Of a DNA stretch of 64,000 nucleotides, positions 1 to 10,294 are shown piece after piece. This DNA is from Paracoccus aurantiacus. GTDB taxonomy: Bacteria; Pseudomonadota; Alphaproteobacteria; Rhodobacterales; Rhodobacteraceae. Both the position numbers and the translations under genes were made by a program. The first letter of the stretch is position 1. The number at the start of each line of letters is the position of its first letter. Below the pieces are notes generated by a model. That model did no database searches. It was not told where the DNA came from and saw only the letters and a list, made by a program, of their open reading frames with translations. The stretch is taken from the NCBI RefSeq assembly GCF_007993065.1, contig NZ_VOPL01000006.1, forward strand, positions 1 through 64,000. The letters run 5' to 3'.

Positions 1-139
1 AACTTTTTCTTCCGCGACCCCTCAGAGCCCCAACCGAACCAGCGTCGCCGTCTCGGTGAGCGGCTATCTAGGCCCACCAAACAAAACGCGCAACCCAATT
101 CGTAAAAGAAATAATACGAAAATCGTAAGTGGCTGATGT

Positions 140-745
140 TTATATGTATTTTTTGATCCCGCCCATCACTCGGGGAAGGCGCAGCGACAGCAGCAGAAGA
201 ATCGCCCCGGCGCAGAACAGCGGCCACCCGGTCCACAGCTTAAGCGCCCAGAGCCAGTGCAGGCTGGCCAGAACTGCTGCAGGATAGATCAGTTTGTGAA
301 TCTGCTGCCAGCGAATCCCCAGTCGCCGAATCGAGAATCGGTTCGATGTCAGTGCCAGCAAAAGAAGAATCACAAACGCCGCCATGCCGAAGATCAGGTA
401 GGGCCGCTTGATGACGTCCTTCAGCATCTGCGGCCAAAGCAGCCCCATATCAAACACCATCCACGCCGTAATGTGCAGACAGGCATAGCTGAAGCTCAAC
501 AGGCCGATCGCGCGACGAAGATGGGTGGCGTTGATGCGCAGCAGTTTGCGGATCGGGGTAGCAGCAAGAGTCGCGATCAGGAAATACAGTGCCGTGCGGC
601 CAAGGCGGTGTTCGATATCGCGGACAGGATCTACACCAAGCCCACCGTTGAAGGTATCGAAGACCAACAGCGCCAGCGGCAGCGCGCCGGCCACCCAGAC
701 GGCCCATTCCGGAACGCGGCGCAGAAAGGCATTTACAGGCTGCAT
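140..745 (-). CDS. msrQ: MsrQ, heme-binding membrane subunit of periplasmic methionine sulfoxide reductase
   Basis: About 201 residues with five to six hydrophobic helices; family members are cytochrome b-type inner-membrane proteins that pass electrons from the quinone pool or flavin reductase to periplasmic MsrP. The sequence shows the ferric-reductase-like layout (ALYFLIATLAATPIRKLL, then HITAWMVFD and a late HKLIYPAAVLASLHWLW helix with conserved histidines). The ATG at 745 overlaps the last base of the msrP stop codon (TGATG), so translation is coupled; a TTG one codon upstream is the alternative start. The gene pair repairs oxidised methionines in envelope proteins. The assignment is firm from context plus membrane pattern; the electron donor is inferred from the family. 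Confidence 0.93.
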   Translation of the reverse strand: MQPVNAFLRRVPEWAVWVAGALPLALLVFDTFNGGLGVDPVRDIEHRLGRTALYFLIATLAATPIRKLLRINATHLRRAIGLLSFSYACLHITAWMVFDMGLLWPQMLKDVIKRPYLIFGMAAFVILLLLALTSNRFSIRRLGIRWQQIHKLIYPAAVLASLHWLWALKLWTGWPLFCAGAILLLLSLRLPRVMGGIKKYI

Positions 746-1641
746 CAATAGTTCTGTGTCAGGTCCATGCCGGCGTAAAGGCTTGCCACCTGATCGCCAT
801 ACCCGTTGAACATCAGCGTTTCCTGTCGACCGCCCAGCAGGCCCGCGCCGATGCGACGCTCACTCGCCTGGCTCCAGCGGGGGTGGTCGACCTCTGGGTT
901 CACATTGGCATAAAAGCCGTATTCGCTGGGTTGAAGCGACTGCCAGCTGGTGCGCGGCTGGCTGTCGGTCAGTGTGATCTTGACCACCGACTTGATTGAC
1001 TTGAAGCCGTACTTCCATGGCACAACCAGCCGTATCGGCGCACCGTTCTGGTTCGGCATCGGCTTGTCGTAAAGCCCGGTTGCCAGAATCGTCAGCGGAT
1101 GCATTGCCTCGTCCAACCGCAAGCCCTCACGATACGGCCAGTCGATGCCGCCACCAGCCTGCGCGCGCATTTCGGACGGGCGCAGCAGGGTTTCGAACGC
1201 GACAAACTTCGCGCCCGGCTGTACGCCCGCCTTGTTCAGCACGCTGGCCAGCGGCACCCCCAGCCAGGGAATGATCATCGACCACGCCTCGACACAGCGA
1301 AGCCGGTAGATCCGTTCCTCCAGCGCGGATTCGGGCGCAAGGTCCTCGACACCATAACTGCCGGGCCTATCGACCATACCGCCAATTTCGACAGACCACG
1401 GATCGGTGGTCAGCGCACCGGCATGGCGCGCCGGGTCTTCCTTGCCAAAGCCGAACTCGTAGAAATTATTGTAGTTGGTGATTTCCTCAAAGCTGTTCGG
1501 CTTCTCATCTGTCGAAAAGGCCGACTGCTTTCCACTGAGAGCGAGTGCGGGGCTGGCCGTCACAACCGCCGCACCGGCAATGAAGGCGCGTCTGTTCAGC
1601 CAAACGCTTTCGGGGGTGACGTCTGCCCAGCCTAGTTTCAT
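745..1641 (-). CDS. msrP: MsrP, molybdopterin catalytic subunit of periplasmic methionine sulfoxide reductase
   Basis: About 298 residues. A twin-arginine signal ([12 protein letters not shown]) near the N-terminus fits Tat export of a folded molybdenum-cofactor enzyme. The sulfite-oxidase-type core follows, with YRLRCVEAW supplying the cysteine expected to bind molybdenum and a late [14 protein letters not shown] segment typical of the family. The start was placed at the ATG at 1641 because it is preceded by GGAGAG and gives [20 protein letters not shown]; an ATG 11 codons upstream lacks this spacing. It is first in the msrPQ operon, directly overlapping msrQ. Role: reduction of methionine sulfoxide in periplasmic proteins. 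Confidence 0.95.
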   Translation of the reverse strand: MKLGWADVTPESVWLNRRAFIAGAAVVTASPALALSGKQSAFSTDEKPNSFEEITNYNNFYEFGFGKEDPARHAGALTTDPWSVEIGGMVDRPGSYGVEDLAPESALEERIYRLRCVEAWSMIIPWLGVPLASVLNKAGVQPGAKFVAFETLLRPSEMRAQAGGGIDWPYREGLRLDEAMHPLTILATGLYDKPMPNQNGAPIRLVVPWKYGFKSIKSVVKITLTDSQPRTSWQSLQPSEYGFYANVNPEVDHPRWSQASERRIGAGLLGGRQETLMFNGYGDQVASLYAGMDLTQNY

Positions 1642-1924
1642 CGCGCTCTCCTGCAAGCCAGCTAGGATCATCATGCCCGAGAAGGCGGGTGGCCACCAAG
1701 AAAAGAGTTGTCACAAAAGCGTTTGCGCCATCCTGACGCAGGAACCGGCAAGCAGGTTTGCTGACCTCCGCACAAACGCCGCCAAAAGGGCGCCCCATCA
1801 AACCGCATGGGGTATCCAGCAGCAGGAACGTGTAAAATATCCTTTGATAACAACGGAATCGGTAGGGCGAGGGTCTGGTTCCGCGATTGTCAAACTGCTC
1901 CGCCAGACAAATGGGGATACTTCA

Positions 1925-2269
1925 ATGCAAAGAATGACAGTTGCCATCGTCTGCGTGGTTTCCGGCCTCATGGCTCATGGTGTCGCCGCCGAGCCGATAA
2001 TGATCGTCAACGAGCAGCAGTTCCGGGACGCCGTCGTCGGCCGGACGCTGATGCTCGGCGAGAACGAGATAACGGCAAACGCTGGCGGTCAGATCACAGG
2101 CACACTCAACGGAGAGCCGATCACCGCTTCGAAATGGGTGTGGGGCCGCGACAAGTTCTGCCGTGCCGTCAGGACGGCGAGTCAGGACTTTCCGTCGGAA
2201 TGCCAGGGCGTCAGCCTCGATGGCGACAAGGTGATATTCGATGGTGGCACCACCTGGACGATTCGGTAG
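1925..2269 (+). CDS. small exported protein of unknown function
   Basis: A 114-residue protein starting MQRMTVAIVCVVSGLMAHGVAAEP, a clear Sec signal peptide with cleavage expected after GVAA. The mature part has two cysteines (WGRDKFCRAV and FPSECQGV) that could form a disulfide, and a pattern of a short TL motif, a glycine-rich turn (GQITGTLNGEP), then W-x-W-x-x-x-x-FC. I recall rhodobacterial periplasmic proteins with this layout that databases sometimes label 'dihydrodipicolinate reductase', which has no functional support here. The frame stays open far upstream, but the ATG at 1925 gives the signal peptide. It is a single gene divergent from msrP and ends at a strong terminator. Confidence 0.7.
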   Translation: MQRMTVAIVCVVSGLMAHGVAAEPIMIVNEQQFRDAVVGRTLMLGENEITANAGGQITGTLNGEPITASKWVWGRDKFCRAVRTASQDFPSECQGVSLDGDKVIFDGGTTWTIR

Positions 2270-2289
2270 GCGCGACATCCAACACGAAA

Positions 2290-2315
2290 CACCCCCGCCG
2301 GTCGCGGCGGGGGTG
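2290..2315. terminator. bidirectional intrinsic terminator between the small exported gene and clpB
   Basis: Perfect 10-bp GC stem (CACCCCCGCC / GGCGGGGGTG) with a 6-base loop, placed between two convergent stop codons (2269 and 2335). It lacks a long T run on either side but is the only strong hairpin in the gap. Confidence 0.75.
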
Positions 2316-2334
2316 CTGACCGTTCAAGCTAAGG

Positions 2335-4971
<2,637 letters not shown>

Positions 4972-5044
4972 GGACTTCTCCTTCTCAGCCCCCGGTTTTT
5001 ACGCCGCCCGCAATGGCACGGCGTGGTCCGGGTCTCGTCTGAAT

Positions 5045-5073
5045 AGATGGGAAGGAGGGCCGGGCGCTGCAAG
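5045..5073 (-). promoter_or_regulatory. candidate sigma-32 (RpoH) promoter of clpB
   Basis: Read on the minus strand, CTTGCA (5073-5068) and CCATCT (5050-5045) are separated by exactly 17 bases. This fits the CTTG...CCAT type of promoter known for alphaproteobacterial RpoH, and it lies about 75 bases upstream of the clpB start codon. Based on motif and position only. Confidence 0.55.
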
Positions 5074-5095
5074 CAGTTCCGCAAGGTTTTCCCGC

Positions 5096-5359
5096 TTACA
5101 AGGTGCTGCGCAGTTGGCGCTTGCATTCAACGGGGCCGCGATCAGATCGACTATACGCGGTAACCCCGCAGGTCTCGCAGCGGAACTCCTTCAGGGTTCG
5201 GCGGTCGTCTATGACGTGCCAGCGGCACTTCTTGCGGCGAAATATCCGATACCAGAACGGGTCCAGCCGGTTTGACAGCTCCGCCTGTGTCCGGTCACGC
5301 CCCCAAAGCTGCCAGACCAGCAGCGCGGCGATCAGCAGAAGTCCGATCATCAACGGCAT
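5096..5359 (-). CDS. small membrane-anchored zinc-ribbon-like protein, function unknown
   Basis: About 87 residues: an N-terminal hydrophobic helix (MIGLLLIAALLVWQLW), then a basic cytosolic part with KKCRW, a CETC pair and a final CKR, four cysteines that could hold a zinc ion. The ATG at 5359 was chosen over an in-frame GTG six bases upstream because GAGGT then sits seven bases before it. It lies between clpB and nfeD on the same strand. I recall similar short proteins from Rhodobacteraceae, without known function. Confidence 0.6.
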   Translation of the reverse strand: MPLMIGLLLIAALLVWQLWGRDRTQAELSNRLDPFWYRIFRRKKCRWHVIDDRRTLKEFRCETCGVTAYSRSDRGPVECKRQLRSTL

Positions 5360-5383
5360 TGGCACACCTCGCAGGGCGTCTCG

Positions 5384-5653
5384 TCAGTCATCGTTGATGT
5401 CGCGGTCCCAGATGCGGACCTGACCCTGACGCACGCCCACGACGCGGCGCAGGATAAGCCAGATAATGCCGGACAGCGCAGCGATGACAATCAGCAAGAC
5501 CGGCAGGCTGGGGGCGAATAACCCGCTTAACAGCGCAAGTCCAACAAGCGCGGACGATATTGCGATACCCAGGAAGATATATCCCGGCACCAGCAGTTCC
5601 AACACCGACAGCACCAGACCGACGATCAGCCATGTCCACCCGCTCAGCCACAT
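5384..5653 (-). CDS. NfeD-family short membrane protein
   Basis: An 89-residue protein with two or three hydrophobic helices (WTWLIVGLVLSVLELLVPGYIFLG at the start) and a short C-terminal tail. It is of the short NfeD class that accompanies band-7/stomatin proteins. It follows the paraslipin gene with a one-base junction (paraslipin stop and this start share position 5653). The pair is thought to organise membrane microdomains or modulate membrane proteolysis; in this short form the soluble OB-fold is reduced or missing. Confidence 0.8.
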   Translation of the reverse strand: MWLSGWTWLIVGLVLSVLELLVPGYIFLGIAISSALVGLALLSGLFAPSLPVLLIVIAALSGIIWLILRRVVGVRQGQVRIWDRDINDD

Positions 5654-6546
5654 CAGCGCGAAGCCCCGCGCAGCATCTTGAAGGCATCGCCAAGCGCGTC
5701 GGTCAGGCTGGCCGGCAGAAGCACAGTCTGCTTCCCGTCGCCCTGCCCGATCGTCGTCAGCGCATCGACCTGCTTCATGGCGACCTGATACTGCGCGGCT
5801 TCCAGCCCGCCCTTCGCGATGGCCTCGGCAATAGCGGTGGTGGCGAATGCTTCCGCTTCGGCCAGTATGCGCTTTGCCTTGGCCTGCTGCTCGGCAGCGT
5901 AAAGCTCGCCATCCGCAGCAAGCTCGACCGCGCGACGCTTTCCTTCGGCCTCGGTCACATGGGCGCGACGCGCCCGTTCGGCATTCAACTGCTGCAGCAT
6001 CGCCGCGCGGGTCGCATCGTCAAGATTGACGTCTAGGATCTCGGCCCGCGTCACCTCTACGCCCCAGTCATCTACCGCATTCGCGACCGACTCCTTGACG
6101 CGCTGAATAAGCTGCGCGCGGTTCGACTGGACCTGATCCAGCTCCATCTGGCCGATCTCTGACCTGACGATCCCGGCAACCGTCGTTGCGATTGCGCCGT
6201 CAATGTCGCGGATCCGGTAGACGGTCTTTTCAGGTTCCAGAATGCGGTAAAAGACGCTCGTCTCGACCTGCACCAGAACGTTATCCGCGGTTATCGCATC
6301 CTGGCTGGAGGTCGGAAGCTGGCGTTCCAGAATAGAGATCTTGTGCCTGACGCGGTCGATGAAGGGGAAAATGAAGTTGATCCCCGGCCCAAGAACCGAA
6401 CGCAGACGGCCAAAGCGTTCGACCACGTATTTTTCTGATTGCGGCACGATACGCACCGCCATCATCACCATTAGCAGGATCACCACCGCGATCAGGATGA
6501 ATGTCGCATTTCTGCCAAGAAAATCGGTAATGAACTGGCTTTCCAA
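5653..6546 (-). CDS. paraslipin / SPFH band-7 membrane protein
   Basis: About 297 residues: one N-terminal transmembrane helix (FILIAVVILLMVMMAVRIVP), a band-7 domain (VPQSEKYVVERFGRLRSVLGPG through FPFIDRV, and DVNLDD), a long Ala/Glu coiled-coil (about 190-255) and the C-terminal LLPASLTD motif of QmcA/paraslipins. The reading frame is open into the divergent pyrF gene, so I placed the start at a TTG at 6546: GGAG stands six bases before it and the protein then begins just before the membrane helix (ESQFITDFLGRN). It forms a unit with the NfeD-like gene. Expected to oligomerise at the inner membrane. Confidence 0.85.
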   Translation of the reverse strand: MESQFITDFLGRNATFILIAVVILLMVMMAVRIVPQSEKYVVERFGRLRSVLGPGINFIFPFIDRVRHKISILERQLPTSSQDAITADNVLVQVETSVFYRILEPEKTVYRIRDIDGAIATTVAGIVRSEIGQMELDQVQSNRAQLIQRVKESVANAVDDWGVEVTRAEILDVNLDDATRAAMLQQLNAERARRAHVTEAEGKRRAVELAADGELYAAEQQAKAKRILAEAEAFATTAIAEAIAKGGLEAAQYQVAMKQVDALTTIGQGDGKQTVLLPASLTDALGDAFKMLRGASR

Positions 6547-6629
6547 AACGGGCTCCGCTAATCGGTTTCGGGTCGTAGATTGAACAGCGACCGCCAGAAT
6601 ATCAAGATAATCCCTGAGAGGAGACGGTG

Positions 6630-7322
6630 ATGGACGACCGACTGATCGTGGCGCTCGACGTGAACAATGCACTCGCCGGACTGGAACTGGCCGGTCGGAT
6701 AGGCGATGCGGTTTCCTTCTATAAGATCGGGTTGGGGATGCTGACCGGCGGCGGTCTTGCGCTGGCGCAAGAACTGAAGGACGAGCACGGCAAGAAAATA
6801 TTCCTCGATATGAAGCTTTTCGATATCGGCGCCACGGTCGAGGCCGCGGTACGGGGCCTTGCCCAGTTTGATCTGGATTTCCTGACCGTTCACGGCGACC
6901 CGCAGGTCGTCCGCGCGGCCAAGGAAGGGGCAGCGGGGTCGGAGATGAAGATTCTGGGCGTCACCGTGCTGACGTCGCTCGACCGGGCAGATCTGGATGC
7001 CTCGATGATCGTGCCGGGCGATATTCATGACATCACCGTGGAACGCGCCGCCCGCGCGTTCGAAGCCGGGGCCGATGGCGTAATTGCCAGCCCGCGAGAG
7101 GCGGCGGCGATCCGCGCCCTGCCCCAATCGGCGGGCCGGCTGATCGTGACGCCGGGCGTGCGCCCCGCCGGTGCCGCGCTTGGCGACCAGAAGCGGGTGG
7201 AAACGCCTGCCGACGCTATCGCCGCCGGGGCCGATCATATCGTTGTCGGCCGCCCGGTCTGGCAGGCGGCCGATCCGCGCAAGGCAGCGCAGGCGATTCA
7301 GGCCGAGCTGGCCGCGCTATAG
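6630..7322 (+). CDS. pyrF: orotidine 5'-phosphate decarboxylase
   Basis: About 230 residues, the usual length. The active-site motif LDMKLFDIGATV carries the Lys and the two Asp of the catalytic D-K-D set, and the C-terminal VTPGVRP and HIVVGRPVW segments bind phosphate. It makes UMP in the last step of pyrimidine synthesis. The ATG at 6630 has AGGAGA in front; a GTG one codon earlier is possible. Its stop overlaps the stop of the convergent TRAP gene by six bases. It stands apart from other pyr genes here. Confidence 0.96.
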   Translation: MDDRLIVALDVNNALAGLELAGRIGDAVSFYKIGLGMLTGGGLALAQELKDEHGKKIFLDMKLFDIGATVEAAVRGLAQFDLDFLTVHGDPQVVRAAKEGAAGSEMKILGVTVLTSLDRADLDASMIVPGDIHDITVERAARAFEAGADGVIASPREAAAIRALPQSAGRLIVTPGVRPAGAALGDQKRVETPADAIAAGADHIVVGRPVWQAADPRKAAQAIQAELAAL

Positions 7323-8606
7323 CCCCGACCAGACCAACCAGGGGAAGATCAGCAGCAGCGCCATCCTCAGTACATCAGCGAGAATGAATGGCAGGATGCC
7401 GCGGATGACCGTTTCCTGCTTCAGTCCCGGCGCAGTGGCCTGTACGACAAACAGGTTCATCCCGACCGGCGGCGTGATCAGCCCAATTTCGGCAACGGTC
7501 ACGACCAGCACCCCGAACCACACCATGTCGAAGTTCAGCGCCAGCGCGACCGGGGCCAGCAGCGGCACCGTCAGCAGGATCATCGACATCGAATCCATGA
7601 AGCAACCAAGGATGATGTAGAAGATCAGGATCAGCACCATCACCAGCGTGGGATGCAGACCCGATGCGCCGATGGCATCGGCCAGCATCATCGGCAGGCC
7701 GGTGGTTTCCAGAAAGAAGTTGAAGAAGGCGGCACCAATCAGGATCAGGAAGATCATGCCGGTCAGGGCAGCGGTTTCGCGAATGATCTCTCGCAAGACT
7801 GGCCCGCTCAGCCCACCCATGACAAGCGCCAGCAGGAAGGCACCAACAGCGCCCACGGCTGCGGCCTCGGTCGGGGAAAACCAGCCAAGCTGCATCCCGC
7901 CGATGACCAGCCCGAACAGCAGAACAACCGGCCAGACGCGGCCAAGAAGTGCTACCCTGCGGCCCCAATCCACGCGCTCGCCCGCAGGACCCAGCGCCGG
8001 GTTGCGGCGTGTGCGCACGATCACCGCCAGCGCATACAGCACGGTGCCAAGGATGCCCGGAATGATCGCGCCCATGAACAGCGCGCCGATGGGCGTCTGG
8101 GTCAACAGCCCGAAGATCACCAGAATGATGGATGGCGGGATCAGCACCCCCAGCGTCCCCCCCGCCGCGACCGAGGCGGCGGCAAGGCTGTCATCATAGT
8201 TATATCGCCGCATTTCCGGCATGGCGACGCGCCCAATGGTGGCCACGGTCGCCAGCGACGACCCGCAGATCGCGCCAAACACGGCGGATGCGCCAACGGT
8301 CGATACCGCCAGCCCGCCGCGCCACTGTCCGACAAACGCATTGATGACATCGAACAGCGACCGCGACAGCCCGGCATGGGCTGCAAAAACGCCCATCAAC
8401 ACGAACAGCGGAATAACGCTGAAACTGTAGGGAAAGATCGATTCGAACGGTGCGGTCGACAGCACATAGGCTGCCTGATCCAGACCGCCGCTGATCGCGA
8501 TACCGGCAACTCCAATGACCGCCATGGAAATCGCGACCGGAAAGCCAAGGGCAATCAGGACAAGGGTCAGGATAAAGCCGGTCAGGCCGATGAAGGGCAT
8601 GGACAT
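7317..8606 (-). CDS. TRAP transporter large membrane subunit (DctM family), module A
   Basis: A 429-residue protein with about 12 hydrophobic helices and DctM signatures (FGAICGSSLATVATIGRVAMPEM and the repeated LIPPSIILVIFG and LITPPVGMNLFVV hairpin motifs). It is the sodium-coupled translocation subunit. It is the last gene of a run P450 fusion - dctP - dctQ - dctM read leftward, seven bases after dctQ. The substrate is not determinable from the sequence; its place behind a P450 suggests import of that enzyme's substrate. Confidence 0.94.
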   Translation of the reverse strand: MSMPFIGLTGFILTLVLIALGFPVAISMAVIGVAGIAISGGLDQAAYVLSTAPFESIFPYSFSVIPLFVLMGVFAAHAGLSRSLFDVINAFVGQWRGGLAVSTVGASAVFGAICGSSLATVATIGRVAMPEMRRYNYDDSLAAASVAAGGTLGVLIPPSIILVIFGLLTQTPIGALFMGAIIPGILGTVLYALAVIVRTRRNPALGPAGERVDWGRRVALLGRVWPVVLLFGLVIGGMQLGWFSPTEAAAVGAVGAFLLALVMGGLSGPVLREIIRETAALTGMIFLILIGAAFFNFFLETTGLPMMLADAIGASGLHPTLVMVLILIFYIILGCFMDSMSMILLTVPLLAPVALALNFDMVWFGVLVVTVAEIGLITPPVGMNLFVVQATAPGLKQETVIRGILPFILADVLRMALLLIFPWLVWSGL

Positions 8607-8613
8607 GGCGACC

Positions 8614-9114
8614 TCAATGCGCGGCAGTGCGGGTTTGCGGCAGGTTCAGTAGCAGCCGCAACAGAACGGGGATCAGCGCCAGAACGGATGCAGCGACGCC
8701 AAGAAGCAGCGGCAGCCAATAGAACGCGATGGGAATGCCAAGCTGCTGCGACTTGTCGCCCAGCATGACCTGCATCCGATAGGTCGGAATGCATTCAACG
8801 AAGATCAGCACCATCAGGACAATCGCCGCGATTGCAGCGATGATCCGCAGCAGACGCGCCAGCCCCTCAGGGATACGTTCCAGCAGGAAATCGACGCCGA
8901 CATGCGCCGCGACCGAGAACCCCCAGGGGATCGAAAGCCACGCTCCGGCCATGATGAAAAGCTGCACCAGATCGACGACACCCGGCACGGGGGTGCCGAT
9001 CCGCCTGCCAATTACATCTGCCACACTGACAAGGGCGGCGGCGCAATAGGCAAGTACGCCGATTGCGGCCAAAAACTCTATCAGGCCGTCAACGCGGCGC
9101 AGAAACGAAGCCAT
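8614..9114 (-). CDS. TRAP transporter small membrane subunit (DctQ family), module A
   Basis: About 166 residues with four transmembrane helices and the family motif GAWLSIPWGFSVAAHVGVDFLL in the middle. The ATG at 9114 follows AGGA and starts MASFLRRVDG, just before the first helix; the open frame continues 20 codons further upstream without a better start. It sits between the dctP and dctM genes of the same system. Confidence 0.9.
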   Translation of the reverse strand: MASFLRRVDGLIEFLAAIGVLAYCAAALVSVADVIGRRIGTPVPGVVDLVQLFIMAGAWLSIPWGFSVAAHVGVDFLLERIPEGLARLLRIIAAIAAIVLMVLIFVECIPTYRMQVMLGDKSQQLGIPIAFYWLPLLLGVAASVLALIPVLLRLLLNLPQTRTAAH

Positions 9115-9176
9115 ATCCTGTCCTTCGGAATTTGTCGCGGATCGCGGGGCGCGGGCAGTGCCGCGCCCCATCACGC

Positions 9177-10271
9177 TTAGTTGGCCGGTTGGGCGGCGGG
9201 CTCTGCCGCCGGTTCCGCAGAGGCCGCAGCCGGTTCAGCCGCAGCGGGTGCCGCAGGTGCGCTCGCCTCGAACTCTGCCACCTTATCCTGGAACTTCTGA
9301 TACAGCGCGTCCGCGTCCTCGACCCCTTCGGACTTCATCGTCTCGATATATTTGTCGATCATCGGCTTCAGCGCCTCGCGCCAGCGGTCGCGTTCCTCGT
9401 CTGACAGGACGGTGATGGTGTGGCCCGCGGCTTCGGCTTCTTCCCGGCCAGCGGCGTCCCACTTGTCCCACCAGTCCCCGAATTTCGGCACCAGCGCATC
9501 GCCCGAGGCCTGATCGATACAGGTCCGCACGTTTTCCGGCAGGCTGTCATACTTCTTCTGATTCATCACGAAGAAGAAAGACACCGTGTATGCGCCCATA
9601 TCGAGGTGATCCGTCAGCACCTCGTTCAGACCGAAGCTTTTGACCGGATCCCATGGGAAGACGGTGCCGTCGATCACCTTGCGCTGGATGTTTTCGTAGA
9701 CCTCGCCCGGCGGCAGGCCCTGCGGCGTCGCGCCAAGGAAGGTCAGCATTTCGGAAACCGGCGGGGATGGCGTGCGGATGCGCAGACCCTTCATGTCCTC
9801 CATCGTTTCGACATGCTTGCCGTTCGTGTGCAGAAGCCCGCCATTATGGGCGTGCAGCGCCAGCACCTTCAGGCCGTTATATTCGTCGCCCAGATCGCCT
9901 TCGTTATACAGCGACCACAGCGCATGGGTCGCCGCCCCCGCATCGCGGGTCAGGAAGGGCATTTCCACCAGCGAGGTGCGGTTGAAGCGCCCGCGCGGGA
10001 TGCCTGACAGGCCATGCGCGATGTCCACGACGCCCGCCAGAACCTGTTCCTGCTGCTTGGCGACATTGCCCTTTTGCGTGCCGCCGGGGAATATCTCGAA
10101 CGTGACCTCGCCGCCGGTGCATTCGGTGACCTGCTTCGTCCACGGCTCGATAAAGTCGGTGTGGATGCCGTGAACGGCGGGCAGATAGTGGCTGAGGCTC
10201 AGCTTCGTTTCCGCCAGCGCGGGCGATGCCGCTGCAAGTGCCAGCGTGCTGGCGATGATCGTTTTTTTCAT
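9177..10271 (-). CDS. TRAP transporter periplasmic solute-binding protein (DctP family), module A
   Basis: About 364 residues. MKKTIIASTLALAAASPALA is a Sec signal peptide; the mature fold has DctP-family markers (KLSLSHYLPAVHGIHTDF, MKGLRIRTPSPPVSEML with the arginine expected to bind the ligand carboxylate, VIDGTVFPWDP). It begins 23 bases after the P450 fusion gene ends, so both are probably cotranscribed. Unusual: the last 30 residues are an Ala/Pro/Glu-rich low-complexity tail not usual in the family, possibly a flexible linker in the periplasm or an artefact of GC-rich drift. Confidence 0.93.
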   Translation of the reverse strand: MKKTIIASTLALAAASPALAETKLSLSHYLPAVHGIHTDFIEPWTKQVTECTGGEVTFEIFPGGTQKGNVAKQQEQVLAGVVDIAHGLSGIPRGRFNRTSLVEMPFLTRDAGAATHALWSLYNEGDLGDEYNGLKVLALHAHNGGLLHTNGKHVETMEDMKGLRIRTPSPPVSEMLTFLGATPQGLPPGEVYENIQRKVIDGTVFPWDPVKSFGLNEVLTDHLDMGAYTVSFFFVMNQKKYDSLPENVRTCIDQASGDALVPKFGDWWDKWDAAGREEAEAAGHTITVLSDEERDRWREALKPMIDKYIETMKSEGVEDADALYQKFQDKVAEFEASAPAAPAAAEPAAASAEPAAEPAAQPAN

Positions 10272-10294
10272 TGGTAGTCCTCCCTTGGGTCTTC

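Noticed and set aside
1..139. Possible RNA gene or end of an upstream gene at the left edge
   Set aside because: No frame with recognisable protein and no tRNA-like cloverleaf could be drawn.
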